64,000 nucleotides of DNA from positions 26,438,853 to 26,502,852 of the forward strand of contig CM052358.1 of NCBI GenBank assembly GCA_028551475.1. The letters are read 5' to 3'. Below the pieces are notes generated by a model. The model did no database searches. It was given only the letters and a program-made list of their open reading frames with translations, and had not been told where the DNA came from. A program made the position numbers and the translations under genes. Below, piece by piece: positions 1 to 13,687 of the stretch. How positions within the stretch are numbered: the stretch's first letter is position 1; each line of letters starts with the position of its first letter. This DNA comes from Casuarina equisetifolia (lineage: Eukaryota > Streptophyta > Magnoliopsida > Fagales > Casuarinaceae).

Positions 1-545
1 TTTATAAGGGTGTAAAGTTTTTCTTTTGTTGAATTAGCTTTTTCAAGATGACTTTTCCTTCCTCCTTGACAAGAAGTATAAAAAATATAATTTGCGTATT
101 TTTTAATAATAATTATTTTTATACAATGATAAGATCTAAAGGTTTTAAGATAAAAAAGAATACTTTATGATAATGACCTTAGATTAAAGGAAGGAATCAA
201 GACATTTAAGGTCAACTATGTGACTGTTACAATGTTGTGGAACTTTATCCTTACCAAATCGTCTAATCAAGTAACTTTGGATAAAATCAAAGTCTCCAAA
301 TAAAGTGTTCAACATTGTGGGATTCTTTTCACATTGAAAGATTGAACTCATAAATTAAATTAAGACATGACTACCCCAATCAATAATGGAACCTCAAAAT
401 TCTAGAAGTTTGTATTTCAGTAAGTATTTAAAAGTGAAGTTGGTAGTAATTAATTTGAATTGGAATGAGAGAGAGATTATTTTAAATTATCGAGTTAATT
501 ATTTATTTCACTCCAAAAATAAAGGTTGAATGGTTAATCATAACG
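1..545. other. AT-rich upstream intergenic DNA
   Basis: No reading frame, RNA gene or mobile-element signature was recognised here. The stretch is AT-rich and precedes the importin gene, so its right end probably belongs to that gene's promoter. Confidence 0.5.
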
Positions 546-547
546 CA

Positions 548-553
548 TATAAA
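548..553 (+). promoter_or_regulatory. TATA-like box of the importin gene
   Basis: A TATAAA hexamer lies about 205 bases before the chosen ATG at 755. The intervening sequence turns CT-rich and then CACG/GTGT-rich, as expected of a plant 5' leader. Assignment rests on position and sequence only. Confidence 0.35.
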
Positions 554-645
554 CACAGCTAAGCATTCCTTCTTTTTGGTAAGCACTGTAACCCCACTCT
601 GCCCCCTGGCTTTCTTCAAAATCCCCAATATCTCCCTCCCACTAT

Positions 646-682
646 CACACGCACGCACGCACACAAGAAGAGTGTGTGTGTG
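646..682. repeat. CACG/GTGT simple repeat in the 5' leader
   Basis: A CA/CG-alternating stretch is followed after about eight bases by a GT-alternating stretch, giving a short imperfect inverted repeat about 75 bases before the importin ATG. It probably lies in the 5' UTR and could form a weak hairpin in the mRNA. Confidence 0.6.
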
Positions 683-754
683 ACAGACACAGAGATACAG
701 AGAGCGACAGAGGCACCGTTTTCGTCATCGCAGCCAAACCCTAGTTTGCTCGCA

Positions 755-3700
755 ATGGATCCCGAGTCGACCCAGCTGCAGCAGGCGCAACTCGCCGCCA
801 TACTCGGGCCCGACTCGGCGCCGTTCGAGACGTTAATCTCTCATCTGATGTCCTCGTCCAACGAGCTTCGTTCACAGGCGGAGTCAATCTTCAACCTCTG
901 TAAGCAGACGGACCCCAACTCGCTGTCTCTCAAGCTTGCGCACATCCTGCAGTCTTCTCAGCACTTGGAGGCCCGGGCCATGTCGGCGATCCTCCTCCGA
1001 AAGCAGCTTACGCGCGACGAGTCGTATCTGTGGCCACGACTAAGCGCTTCCACTCAATCCTCGCTGAAATCGATTCTCCTGTCTTGTATCCAGAGGGAGG
1101 AATCGAAATCTATCTCCAAGAAGCTCTGTGATACCGTTTCGGAACTTGCCTTGGGGATTTTGCCCGACAACGGTTGGCCGGAGTTGCTTCCGTTCATGTT
1201 CCAATGCGTGTCGTCCGATTCTCCGAAGCTGCAGGAATCTGCTTTCCTGATCTTTGCGCAGCTGTCGCAATATATTGGCGATACGTTGGTCCCGCACATC
1301 AAGCATCTCCACGGTGTGTTTTTGCAGTGTTTGACGGCGTCGCCAAACTCCGACGTGAAGATCGCAGCGTTGAACGCAGCGATCAATTTTATTCAGTGTT
1401 TGTCAAACTCTGCGGATCGGGACCGTTTTCAGGACCTCTTGCCTGCAATGATGACAACGTTGACCGAGGCGTTAAACAATGGAAACGAGGCAACAGCGCA
1501 GGAGGCGTTGGAACTGTTGATTGAGTTGGCCGGGACTGAGCCGAGGTTCCTCAGAAGGCAGCTCTTTGATGTCGTTGGCTCAATGTTGCAAATTGCAGAG
1601 GCGGACTCACTGGAAGAGGGAACGAGACACTTGGCAATCGAGTTTGTAATTACGCTTGCCGAGGCTAGGGAGCGTGCGCCGGGAATGATGCGGAAGCTGC
1701 CACAGTTCATAAGTCGTCTTTTTGCCATTCTGATGAAGATGCTTTTGGATATTGAGGACGAACCTGCGTGGCATACTGCAGAAAGTGAGGATGAGGATGC
1801 GGGTGAGACAAGCAATTACAGCGTTGCACAAGAGTGTTTGGACCGCCTCTCAATTTCACTGGGAGGGAATACGATCGTTCCTGTAGCTTCTGAACAGTTG
1901 CCAACGTATTTGGCGGCTCCTGAGTGGCAGAAGCACCATGCTGCTCTAATTGCGCTCGCACAAATTGCAGAGGGTTGCGCAAAGGTATTAATAATGCTGT
2001 TAGTTCTGTTTCATTTGCTTCCTAATAGTGTGGTATGATTATTTTTATGTCTAGTTTGAAATGTGAATTTAAAGAAATATGCAGGCATCGTATTCATTTG
2101 ATTTTATAGCCATCTTTTTATTGATGTTTGGCTTATAGAATATATTTGATTATAGAATTCATGATTTTGATGAGTTTGTAGAATCCATGCCTCTTCATGT
2201 TAGCATGTAATATGGTTTGATGCTTCACATACTAGGTATAACATGGTGGCAGAAGCTTGGCACAGACGACTAAGTCCTTGTCATGCTTTGAAGTTAATCA
2301 TATTATAGTTGGTTCCATCCTATGAAGTTATTTCTGTCCTTGTTTTTCAAGAATTTTGAGTGGTAGAACTTTGGGTAGATGCTAAAAATTTAGTTGTTCA
2401 CTTCAAATTGTTAGATAATGACATCTAAAACAGATTTTTGGAAATATTTTAATACCTGTCATTGCTTTAACTGCATGCAAATACACACCTGGTGATGTCT
2501 CAGGTCCTCTTGTTTTGTTTTGATTCTTCTGTCCATTGTACTCTCCAGGTGAAGTTGTTCCTAAGGCTGTCTATTGTGGTAATTATGTTAAACATATTTA
2601 TATAATAAAATATTTTGCAAACTATGCCTTTTTTGTTAGATTAAGTGAAATTTTACTTCTATTGTCTTGTTGATTCTTGAGTCATTCCCTACTTTTGCAG
2701 GTGATGTTAAAAAACTTAGACCATGTGGTGGCAATGGTTTTAAATTCATTCCAAGATCCACACCCTCGTGTGAGATGGGCAGCTATTAATGCAATTGGGC
2801 AATTATCTACCGATTTGGGTCCTGACCTGCAAGTTCAGTACCATGGGCAGGTGCTGCCAGCTCTTGCTTCAGCTATGGATGACTTCCAGAATCCCAGAGT
2901 ACAGGTTAGCAGCTTTTTGGGCCCCCTTTTTTTTTCTGCTCTTGAATTACAGTGGCTGTTGGTTCTCATACTCTTATAATGTAGTTGTTCAGTTTAATGT
3001 ATTAGAGTGGGTTGAACCTCCTTTTTTATACATTAAGAGTAAAAATTTCTCCCTTTATTCCTTGTCACAATCATCATGTTCATCAAGTGAATAAAAGTTT
3101 TAGATAATAGCTTAATATTCATGTGAGGATCATGCTAGAACCATTAGAATTTTAAGGAATAGAGTATGTGAATCACAAAATCAGATCATCTTGAATTTGT
3201 TTCTTGCAACTTATTTGGTTGTAGCCTTCCTGTTTAGCTTTAAAATGTAACTATGTGATCTGGACTATTCCATGTATGTGTTTTGATAACATAATAGATG
3301 CATTAAAAGATCTTTTTAGCAGCCATGTGGCTCAAAATGAGTCCAGCAATTGCAGTAATGGTATTGTTTAATGTAGTTTTACTTCTGAAAACATTGACAA
3401 AGTATCAATGAAGTTTGCTTCACCTGAAAATTTGCGTGTTACCCACCTATTGAGAATGAGATTGTGGTAAAAAAATAGGAATATGATTCTACCTGCATTT
3501 GAGACAATTACTACTCCTGTTAGAAAGTTAGACAACTTTTATCCTTTATCAGGATAGTCTAGTAACATGTTTGGCTCTAACAAAATTTGTTGTATTTGAC
3601 ATCTAGAATGGCTCTACTACATTTTGCATTTTTCTTTAGAGATGGATCATACACAACCTTGGTAATGTTTGTCACTATGAGATGGGTTCTTCCTGAGAGG

Positions 3701-6700
3701 AATCAAGAGAGGAGAATTGAATGTCCTATGTGTTGGAAATTTTGGTGATATTTTGATTTTTGAAAATTAGAAGAAAATTCACGAACTTTTCATAATTCTT
3801 TGTGAATAGCACAGCAAATTTATGAGGTGAATAAATATCTGAGATCTAATTCTTACTTGGGGAAACAAAATATACACAAAGTCTCGAAATATGAGGGTAA
3901 AAAGTCTTTCATACCCACCTATTTTTGTTTGTCTGCCTTTTATGCTACATGTTGGGTGCTTAAATCATTTCTGCATATACAGTGGAACCTCTGGTCTCCT
4001 GTTATATTTATTACATTATTGTCTTGGTTCTTGAGGTAAATTAATGATTTTTTTTTGGTAGTGTTTATTAAAGGTTATTAATTCTAATATAGGTGGTGAT
4101 CTATTCATTTTTGTCTCCTACTTTTTACATCTACAGGCACATGCTGCTTCAGCAGTGCTCAACTTCAGTGAAAACTGCACACCAGATATCTTGACTCCTT
4201 ATTTAGATGGAATAGTGAGCAAATTGCTTGTACTTCTGCAGGTATCTCACTGTAGAAGCATTGACACATTTGTAATGCAAATGCTTCGTTTTCTTTGTAT
4301 GAACATATTGGCATTTGTTTTAGGTTCTATTATCTTGTATTTATCTTGCAGAATGGTAAACAAATGGTGCAAGAAGGTGCCTTGACTGCTTTAGCATCGG
4401 TTGCAGATTCATCTCAGGTACATCATGAGATCATCTTGTCATGATTTGTTTTAGCTAATCTGTGAATGGATTTGTGTAATGGTAAGTGGTTCTGCAGGAG
4501 CACTTCCAAAAGTACTATGATGCAGTTATACCTTACCTGAAAGCAATCTTGATAAATGCCACTGATAAATCTAACCGTATGCTACGTGCCAAATCCATGG
4601 AGTGCATTAGTTTGGTTGGAATGGCTGTTGGAAAGGATAAGTTTAGGGACGACGCAAAGCAGGTAAGGAGCATTATGTACATTTGACTCTCCTGAATCAA
4701 GTGCTTTCTATGCAAGCCACTTAATCTACTTGAGAGTATCATTTTAATATCGACATAGTGGTTTTCATCTCAAAGAGTAATGTATTAATTAGTGATTTTA
4801 AAACGTTTTCTTGTAAGCCTTATATTGGTTTCACTCATCCTTTCTTCATGGAGTGAATGTGAAACTTTTTAACAATCTGAACTTTTCATTCATTTGGGGT
4901 TAAGAACTGTTTTAGTGCTTTATTTAGGCAAAATTTCTATCTAATTTTTTATTTTTTCATGCAAGGTTATGGAAGTACTTATGTCTTTGCAAGGATCACA
5001 GTTGGAGACGGATGATCCTACAACAAGTTACATGCTACAAGTAGGTTTTTATCATTTAGAATGTACTGAAGACATCATGTTGTGTTATTATTACTTTAAG
5101 CTCTTTTTTTTTTTAAACTTTAAGCTCTCTCTCTTTTTTAAATAAATTTTAATGCTATGCTTCTTTCTGTCATAATTACTTTACAATTTATAGGCATGGG
5201 CCAGACTCTGCAAGTGCTTGGGACAAGATTTTCTTCCCTATATGAGTGTTGTCATGCCCCCGCTACTTCAGTCTGCTCAACTCAAGCCTGATGTAACCAT
5301 TACATCTGCAGATTCAGATAATGATATTGAAGACTCTGATGATGAAAGGTCCGTGAATCTTTTTTCCTTGAAGTTCATTTACTACCCAAATGCTTGGATA
5401 AGGATATAATGAGTGTCTTTGGATTGGTTCACTCTATTGCGATCTGTATTCAAGTTTCTGTTGGAATTTATTATTTGAGCAGGTTTGAATTTTAGGCAAC
5501 TTTGACAGATCTATTTGTGGGGTCTCCTTAATGTTCTTCACCTCCCTCTCTCGCTTTTTACACATGCACGCGCACACATTGAAATGATACTACAAATAGA
5601 TATCCAAATGCACCTGCTACTGTTGCAGTTGAAGTCCAATCTTCCATGCTGCATTATTCCTTTGTAGGCTACAGTATAAATGGTTGCATTTGTCTTGCTA
5701 CTAAATGGTTTGGGTTATTTCTCTAAGATTTGTGTATCTGCTACAGTATGGAAACCATTACACTTGGTGATAAAAGGATAGGAATCAAGACTAGTGTGCT
5801 GGAGGAAAAAGCTACAGCTTGTAATATGCTGTGTTGTTATGCCGATGAGTTGAAAGAAGGATTCTTTCCATGGATTGATCAGGTGCATCTCAGCGCCTAT
5901 TTGACTTTTACTATTGGGCTTTGTTACAATTTGATAATTAAAGGAGATTGATTTATCTGTTGTACAGGTAGCTCCAACAATGGTTCCACTTCTCAAATTT
6001 TATTTTCATGAAGAAGTTAGGAAAGCAGCTGTTTCAGGTATAGAATTATTCACTTCTATTGTTTTAATCTCTATTTTTCTTGCTTGTGACTGATTCTTGC
6101 TAAACATCCTGATGGGCCTGTGTACTCATTCTGTTTCTAGCCATGCCGGAACTTCTGCGTTCTGCTAAATTAGCTGTAGAGAAGGGGCTAGCTCAAGGTC
6201 GTAATGAGTCATATGTTAAGCAGTTGTCTGACTATATCATTCCAGCTTTGGTGGAAGCATTACATAAGGTGATTGTTCTTCTATCAAATTTATCTTGTAC
6301 ATTTATTGAAACTCAAAGCCCCCAAATATGGTCTCATTGACGCTCTGATTGTATAAAATTTTGTTTATTGCGTTGCCTTAAGGTGGTAAAAGTAGCTAAA
6401 TCATTTTTTTTTTTTGCAGGAACCTGATACTGAGATATGTGCAAGTATGTTGGATGCTTTAAATGAATGCCTACAGGTTTGTCATACTCTGATGTTTGTT
6501 TGCAAAACTTCCTTTGTGCCTGATTTTTCAAGTGCAAAATTCAATTCACGAGCTTGAATTCATATTCAGCATTGAATTGTGTTGGAATTTGCATATTGTC
6601 TGTTGTAGTGCTGCTGTTCCATGTTCGTTGTTGTTATTGTTCATTGTTGTTATTAATTTTTATATTACATTATTATGCCCTGTAAATTGCTTTTTACTTG

Positions 6701-9700
6701 TTCTGCAATATTCTTTGTACAGGTTGCCCATATCCAGATTTGCTATAAATGAGTAAAAAATTATTTGCTACTGGGTTTTAGATTATATGTGAGCTTATTT
6801 TTTGGTTGCTTAAACAAGAAGTTATTTCCTCCAGTAGCAAAATCTCTTTCAATTGCTCAAGAGAAAAGAAAAAGGCTTTAACTGAATCAAATCTCTCCTA
6901 TGGCGCATTGTTTAAGTATGTCTCTCAGTCTTTTCCTAGCCCTACTGTTTGTAGGGTGGTTTGGGCTTCGTTGTGGGTGTAAGTATATGTATTCACTGCC
7001 TTAGGCATTATCATCCAACTTTGGATGCTTGCTTCTGAATATGATCAGTTCTATCTTTTTCTCTGCTCAAAGCTTTGTTCTCTTTCTTATGGCAGTTTTG
7101 CCTTTCCCTGCTGATATTGATGCATTCCTTGAAGCTCTTTCACCAACTTTGTGTTCTGCCTTTCAGATCTCTGGACCACTTTTGGATGAAAGTCAAGTCA
7201 GGTCCATCGTTGATGAGATAAAACAGGTTATCACAGCTAGTTCAAGTAGGAAAAGAGATAGGGCAGAGAGAAGCAAAGCTGAAGACTTTGATGCCGAGGA
7301 AGGGGAATTGATTAGAGAGGAAAATGAGCAAGAAGAGGAAGTATTTGATCAAGTTAGTCTACATATGCTATCCATGATGTTATACACATAGTGATAGATC
7401 ATGTGCTTTATTTATCCATCTTCTGTGGTACCTTGCTTGTCAATAGAATCTCATCTATCTGGCCTTAAAATTTGAGTTTCCTTGTAGGTGGGTGAAATCT
7501 TGGGAACTTTGATTAAAACATTCAAAAGTGCTTTCTTGCCCTTCTTTGAGGAGTTGTCATCATATCTAACACCTATGTGGGTAAGTTCCGCCACTCTATT
7601 GGTCCCTTCTTGAATCATGATGTATAATTCTGTGTTGCAAGATATGAACTTCATTATTGGGTCATGTTGCTAGATTTTGTGTTTGGTTTCGCCAATATGA
7701 TCACATTGAATTGATGCCATCACTTGACCATCTTTTCTTTTCCTCTATTGATTTGACAAATATTCGTTGTTCATTTTAGCTTTGGCTGCTTAGCTGTGTA
7801 GTGTGATTGAGGTTTTTCTTTGTTGTAAGCACGCTTTATGGTGATCTTCAATCAAATCTATTTTTAATTTCTTCCCTCAAAAGTTGAGTAAAATAAAGAC
7901 AATTATCATGAGTAGTAGATACAAATTGTTTATAATGGCCCGCCAGTTTTGTGGGGGGGTGGTTGGTTGTCAGTCATCCTTGCCCTCTTGATGGAGAACT
8001 GAAACAAGGGAATAGACTTATGGTCAGTGGCAAAGTGGAGAATACCCCAGAGGAAGGGATTAAGTGCATGGGAGTGGGGCAAGTTGCAATGAAGTAAAAA
8101 GACTGGATGGGGGCAGTGCAGTTATAATTTATATACCTGCTTTATGCTTCTGGAAATGTCTTGTTACCCTTTTTAGAACATTTAGGTTAGGATAGTGGCC
8201 GCTTTTCTTGTTATAAGTATGACACTAGATCTTAAAGATATCATTACCATTTAATGTTTGAAGACTGCACCTCATCATTACTTTCAATTTGTTTTTGGAT
8301 TCTCCCTTGCAAACACACTTGCCTTCTAATGGTTCGCATTTTCTGTAGTTTGCTTCTCTTGAGGTTTAACATGAAATTTCCCGACCGCTGTAAATAAATC
8401 TGGAGAAATTTGTACCTGAATTCAGCGGAAGTACTGCAGAAATTGAATTTTCCTTCAAAAACTGTTTTTTAGTCATATGTTTACAGCCTTGTCATTCTGC
8501 ATGTTATTATGGTTCCATGTAATTGAAAATGGCATTGTTTTCATTGATTTTTATTGCAAAGTCTAAAGGTGATTTGCATGTTTCAGATTCTTCCGTACAT
8601 ACTTGAATTTTTAATCCGCTTTGGTTTGATGCAATGCTCTTTTTGTTTTGTTAACATTTATTTTGGCTATTGGATTTATGTGATCCTTTTTTCTTTTTCT
8701 TTTGGCCCCTCTAAAACTGTTGTTCTGAATACAGGGTAAGGATAAGACACCTGAAGAGAGGAGGATTGCAATTTGCATCTTTGATGATGTGGCAGAGCAG
8801 TGTCGTGAAGCAGCACTTAAGTATGTACTAATACAAGTTCGTTTAGGACTATTAACCTTCATAAAGGGGATTTGTGATATAATCTTTTCATCTTTTTTGG
8901 ATGAAACAGGTACTATGATACATTTCTTCCCTTCCTTCTGGAGGCCTGCAACGATGATAATCCAGATGTCCGACAGGTCTGCACTTTCTACACCACTATA
9001 GTTAAATATGCTTAATATTGCAGTTGTTCTCATGCTAGTTGTACTATTTTTTCAGGCTGCTGTATATGGCCTCGGGGTTTGTGCAGAGTTTGGTGGACCT
9101 GTGTTTAAACCCCTTGTTGGAGGTATTTCTGCTTTCATATCTTAGATTTGATTCTAATGTGTTGAATAGTGCTCTAACAATTTAGAGGCTTTGTCCAGAG
9201 GCTCTTTCAAGGCTAAATGTTGTGATTCGGCATCCGAATGCTCTGGATGCTGATAACATTATGGCATATGATAATGCTGTTTCTGCATTGGGAAAAATAT
9301 GCCAATATCATCGTGAGAGCATAGATTCAGCTCAGGTATCTCCCCACCTCTGTTTCAACCCTCTCTCGCCCTTCTTCCATCATCTTCCGCCCACCCAAAT
9401 TTTTCTTTTTAGGAAAAAAAAAAAAAAAGAAAAGAAGAGAAGAAAATGAATAGTTATTGAATTTAATACTGTATGTCTTCTGGCGATTGTTAGGTTGTTC
9501 CTGCATGGTTAAACTGCTTACCAATAAAAGGTGATTTGATTGAGGCCAAAGTTGTTCATGAGCAGCTTTGTTCAATGGTGGAGCGGTAAGGACTTTAGTG
9601 TTGTTTGACTTGGCTCATCTGATATTTTCTCTTTTAATTATTGATATATAACTATACGGTATGGCATTTACTAAACAGCATCTTTCCATCAACAGGTCAG

Positions 9701-10450
9701 ACGGGGAACTTCTGGGTCCTAACAATCAATATCTTCCGAAGATTGTTGCAGTATTTGCTGAGGTTAGTTTCTGACTATTATTCACATTAAGCACTCTTAA
9801 TTCAACTGATGAATTATACGAAAATGAAAAAGAATCTGTGAATTCAAAGATGTGTATTTTAGCAATCTCTTTCATTCTCCAGTATGTATCATGAAATTTT
9901 GGAATCCATTTTTCCTTCACTAAGCTACAAATTTTATCCTTTTTCATATGTGGTTTTGGAAATGAAGCACAATGTCTTAAATTTCCCTCATCTATCAGAC
10001 CTTGATTCTTCTTAGACATGGTCATTCAGTTTGATTCGAGGCTTTCTATTTATGACAAAAATTTGAATCTTTGTTGACTTTAGTGTACATTTTAATCACT
10101 GGTAATGTCCTTCTATGTTTAAGCTATGCTGTGATCTTATTCAAATTGATCTTTATTGCACTTGCTTGGAGTTTTGCATGATCTATTCACACTCACTGTT
10201 ACAAGTTTCTCATTTACTGCATATAGTTTTTAGAACTGCTTACTACTACGTTCTTCTCTAATTGAGGCGCGTGATTATTTCTTAGGTTCTATGCGCGGGT
10301 AAGGATTTAGCAACAGAACAAACTACAAGCAGAATGATTAATCTTCTAAGGCAGCTTCAGCAGACCTTACCGCCAGATACTTTGGCCTCTACTTGGTCCT
10401 CCTTGCAGCCCCAGCAGCAGCTTGCATTGCAGTCCATCCTCTCACAATAG
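755..10450 (+). CDS. KETCH1: Importin-beta family karyopherin (IPO5/KETCH1-like)
   Basis: This is a nuclear import receptor of the importin-5/RanBP5 class. In Arabidopsis the closest family member (KETCH1, At5g19820) imports HYL1 and ribosomal proteins and is embryo-essential. Twenty exons with GT-AG junctions join in frame: 755-1984, 2701-2904, 4137-4241, 4352-4417, 4498-4662, 4966-5040, 5194-5348, 5747-5882, 5968-6037, 6141-6268, 6420-6476, 7167-7352, 7488-7580, 8735-8820, 8910-8976, 9056-9122, 9199-9335, 9494-9585, 9696-9762 and 10286-10450. They give 3351 bases, or 1116 residues, the usual family length. The protein is HEAT-repeat helical throughout. Acidic loops follow exon 1 (ESEDEDAGE), sit at residues about 655-667, and lie at about 835-858 after a basic patch. 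The ATG at 755 is chosen because it is the first in-frame ATG and begins MDPES. No frame break was found, so the gene looks functional. Confidence 0.95.
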
Positions 10451-12807
10451 AACCTGCAAAGGCAGCATGTCACTGCGTCTTGAGACACTGCTATGTCTGG
10501 TCTTCTTGTGTGTGAAATATATTGTTACCGCCCATTCTTTTCCATAAGGTGGTTCCATCATTCCCTTGGCACGATGCTTTACAGCAAGCCGGCATCTGTT
10601 TGAGTGTGAAAGTGGTCACTGCAAGTGAAAACCAAGAGTTTTTGTGGAATGTGTATAGTACAGGTTATTTATAGCGTGGTTTTGAGTCCATATGAGAACG
10701 GTAGCGAATTGTGATTTTTGAGAATTTTTGTCCCCTCTCCCCTGTTGTTGAAGTTTGGTGCGTGAGATTGAAGGGTTGTCAGTGAGGCAATTCCCTGTCG
10801 CAGTTTTGGCCCATTGTGATTTTCATTTCTTACTCAGAACATTCTTCTGAATTATTAATGGTAATTCTTTTATTGCGCTTGCTGTTTGAATACTTTATGA
10901 CCTTGCATACTAGCAGAGATAGTTTCTTGAGATGATACAAATTTCCCCGAAATCAAGAAATACACCCTGGGTTGTTCTGATAATTTGGCTCAGGTAATTG
11001 CAACCGTGAACTGTACAGAATTTGCGTGGTATAATAGTGAAACCATAACGAGAAAAAAAAGTGTTGGGTAGAATATATTGTTCTTAAAAGTGGTATTAGA
11101 AGGTTGAATAAGTCTTGCGCCAACAATATAATTATTATTACAAATAAGGTGTAAGAAGTAAATGTTGAACTTGAGACTTAAACAAAGATTATGTTAGAGA
11201 AATTTGACTTTTTTCATTCATTGAATTAACCTTTGAGTTAAAACTTAAATTTGTTACAAATGATATTGGAGTCAACTCAATGTTTGCTATCCTCTCAATG
11301 TTGTGCTTGCTGTCCTTATGAGGTTAGAGATAGGTAAGGGAACCAAATCTACAATGAGAACATTGTAGATTTGGTTGAGTGGGGGAAAATGTCACCAATT
11401 GCTTCCTTTAATACTAGAAAAGTGAGGAGGAATTTTTGATTATATAAGAGAACTTAATTACTCCACCTATTGGATTAGAAACCGAATCTGTAACTTTCAT
11501 GCCATCAATAGTTTTATTGGGTTCCTAGCAAATTGACCTCTTCTATTTTTGTTTCTTCGTTCTTGGATTTTGATCAAGTTTGTTGAAACTAGTTATTAGT
11601 CTTTTAAAGTTTTGTTAACCCATCAGTAGCCTAGATTGGCTATTGATTGTTTAGAACTTAAGTTTTAAATTCGACATTATGTACCTTCAAACTCATTTTA
11701 CCCTTTAAAACAAAGAAAAGTTCCTAAAGTTCCTCGAACCGTTGAAATTGTTATTATATTCTTCCATCCTTTAATCTTTTTATTTTCAATCATGGCCAAG
11801 TCTCCTACACTAGAAATAAAGGTAAGTCAAAAGGAATATCAACGTCACCAAAAAAAAAATACCACCATTAAGCATGAAAATGGATGGTCTTTTGCAATGG
11901 AGCCTATCCTGGTTATTAGACAAAACAGGAACTCTTCTTTGTTCTTATTCCCTCCCTTCCTACATCCCTCTACAATTCATCTCCTTGGAATATAGCGAAA
12001 GAATCGATTCTACCAAACCCACCACGAGATTCCACTACAAAACTCCGGCCTCCTACCAAACCATCCCACCTTTTTTTGCCCATGTTCTCCTTGTCTTTTC
12101 TCCACCCAAAAAGCCAAAAAGCCAAAAAGAGAACTTCCATCATTTCACTCAAGAAAATTTTTCTTAAGCAAAATTTATATATAAAATACATCAATACAAA
12201 ATAGCCTCTGTATATCTCTATAGAAAGACCTTACACAACATTACATCATATGAAAAATAGTCTTTTTAAACTTCCAAGCGTGTTGAAAATTAACTCAAAA
12301 GTTAATAGAACTCATTATTATATAAGTAAAATTGTTAATATACTCATTAATATATACATCTTAACACGTTGCGTTATCATGATAATGAAATTATCAAACT
12401 ATTATAGTACTATATTATGTGAAAAATGCATGAACTCAAATTAGTAAGAATCAATTGAGATGCTAAAAAGCATTTTAGACTCCGATACTATATTAAAAAA
12501 CCTATTATTAAACTTATTCTCACGTCTATGAACAAAAATCATCTTCCATGCTTTCGTTGGCGGTCCAATCTCATCCTCTAATGTCCTCCCGAAGCTCCAA
12601 GTGTCTTCTCTTCGTGCCTTCACGACCATTGCCTGTTCATCGTTGACCTTCCGAAGGTGTGAGGACAACAACTACGGCCTACCGCATGGGACAACATTAA
12701 GAAAATACAAAGCACGCCTTTTTTTTTTTTATCTCTTTCTCTATTCGCTTCTTCCTGTTCTTAGTCTCTTGTGGAAATGGCTCGCATGTCAAGAGGAAGA
12801 TCAATGA
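10451..12807. other. 3' UTR and intergenic DNA between importin and ERF genes
   Basis: The first 400 or so bases after the stop are probably the importin 3' UTR, being less AT-rich than what follows and containing no competing frame. The remainder is AT-rich and holds only short chance frames. A segment near 12540-12690 is less AT-rich but its frames match no family I recognise. Confidence 0.5.
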
Positions 12808-12817
12808 TATATATAAA
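12808..12817 (+). promoter_or_regulatory. TATA-like box of the ERF gene
   Basis: TATATATAAA lies about 110 bases before the ATG at 12926, a plausible distance for a plant core promoter with a short leader. Confidence 0.4.
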
Positions 12818-12925
12818 GATATCCTGTTATGTCGAAGACGAGCTTTCCACTAACAATAGAAAAGGAACTTTACGTTCTTATAAATCGGTCCCTTCCTCTT
12901 GTTTTCCTCCCCAAGGTTCCCATCA

Positions 12926-13687
12926 ATGGAGGATTTTGTCAAGAAGCGTGAGATAGGAGTCTCGGCCTACAAGCAAAGCAAGTTCAAGGACAGGGGGATC
13001 AGTAACAGCAGAAACAAGTTCGTGGGAGTGAGACAGCGGCCGTCCGGGAAGTGGGTGGCGGAGATCAAAGACACAACGCAGAAGATCAGAATGTGGCTCG
13101 GGACGTTCGAGACGGCGGAGGAAGCTGCCCGAGCTTACGACGAAGCAGCATGTCTTCTCCGGGGGTCGAACACCCGGACCAACTTCTCCACTCATGTGTC
13201 CCCCGATTCTCCGATTTCGTTGAAGATAAAGAACCTGCTTCATCAGAAGAAGAGTTCAAGGCAACGCGGTGCGGCGGCCGGCGCTGTAAAACCGAGTACT
13301 AGAGTTAGTTCTGATGATAGTTATGGTGCTACTTCAGGCGGGAAAGACCAAGGTAGTCAAGTGGTGGGGGATGCATATAAACCGGACTTGAGCAGCTGCA
13401 TTGCTGGAGTTGAAGAGGGTAAGTTTCATTCTGAGCAGCCATGGCTGTTCGATCAGCTTCCGATGATGCAGGAGCGACTGGACGTCTCTTCGAGACACGG
13501 TGGTTCGCTGCCGGCAGGCACAGCGGCGCTAGAGCTAACGGAGTTTGAGCAGATGAAGGTAGAGAGACAGATTTCGGCATCGCTGTATGCAATGAATGGA
13601 GTGAATGAGTACATGGGGAATACATACGATGTAGGTGATCCTCTCTGGGATCTTTCCACTTTGTGTCACTTGTTCTGTCCAAGTTGA
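12926..13687 (+). CDS. RAP2.11: AP2/ERF transcription factor, RAP2.11-like (ERF group V)
   Basis: This is a nuclear DNA-binding factor of 253 residues with a single AP2 domain at about residues 31-87. The domain contains [32 protein letters not shown] and a C-terminal TRTNF. The alanine and aspartate of the WVAEIKD block mark it as ERF rather than DREB type, and the serine after RQRP, where most ERFs have tryptophan, fits RAP2.11-like proteins. The rest is low-complexity and acidic, ending in a hydrophobic [10 protein letters not shown] motif that may be a regulatory tail. The gene is intronless. The start at 12926 is the first ATG of the frame; the upstream extension has only a TTG. Arabidopsis RAP2.11 activates low-potassium responses such as HAK5. 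That role is family knowledge, and orthology here rests on both the domain and the syntenic position. Confidence 0.85.
   Translation: MEDFVKKREIGVSAYKQSKFKDRGISNSRNKFVGVRQRPSGKWVAEIKDTTQKIRMWLGTFETAEEAARAYDEAACLLRGSNTRTNFSTHVSPDSPISLKIKNLLHQKKSSRQRGAAAGAVKPSTRVSSDDSYGATSGGKDQGSQVVGDAYKPDLSSCIAGVEEGKFHSEQPWLFDQLPMMQERLDVSSRHGGSLPAGTAALELTEFEQMKVERQISASLYAMNGVNEYMGNTYDVGDPLWDLSTLCHLFCPS

Noticed and set aside
1040..1982. Several long frames inside importin exon 1 on both strands
   Set aside because: They overlap the clearly conserved importin frame and are by-products of its codon usage.
12899..12925. Upstream extension of the ERF reading frame
   Set aside because: The extension begins with TTG, not ATG, and adds nine residues not expected of the family.
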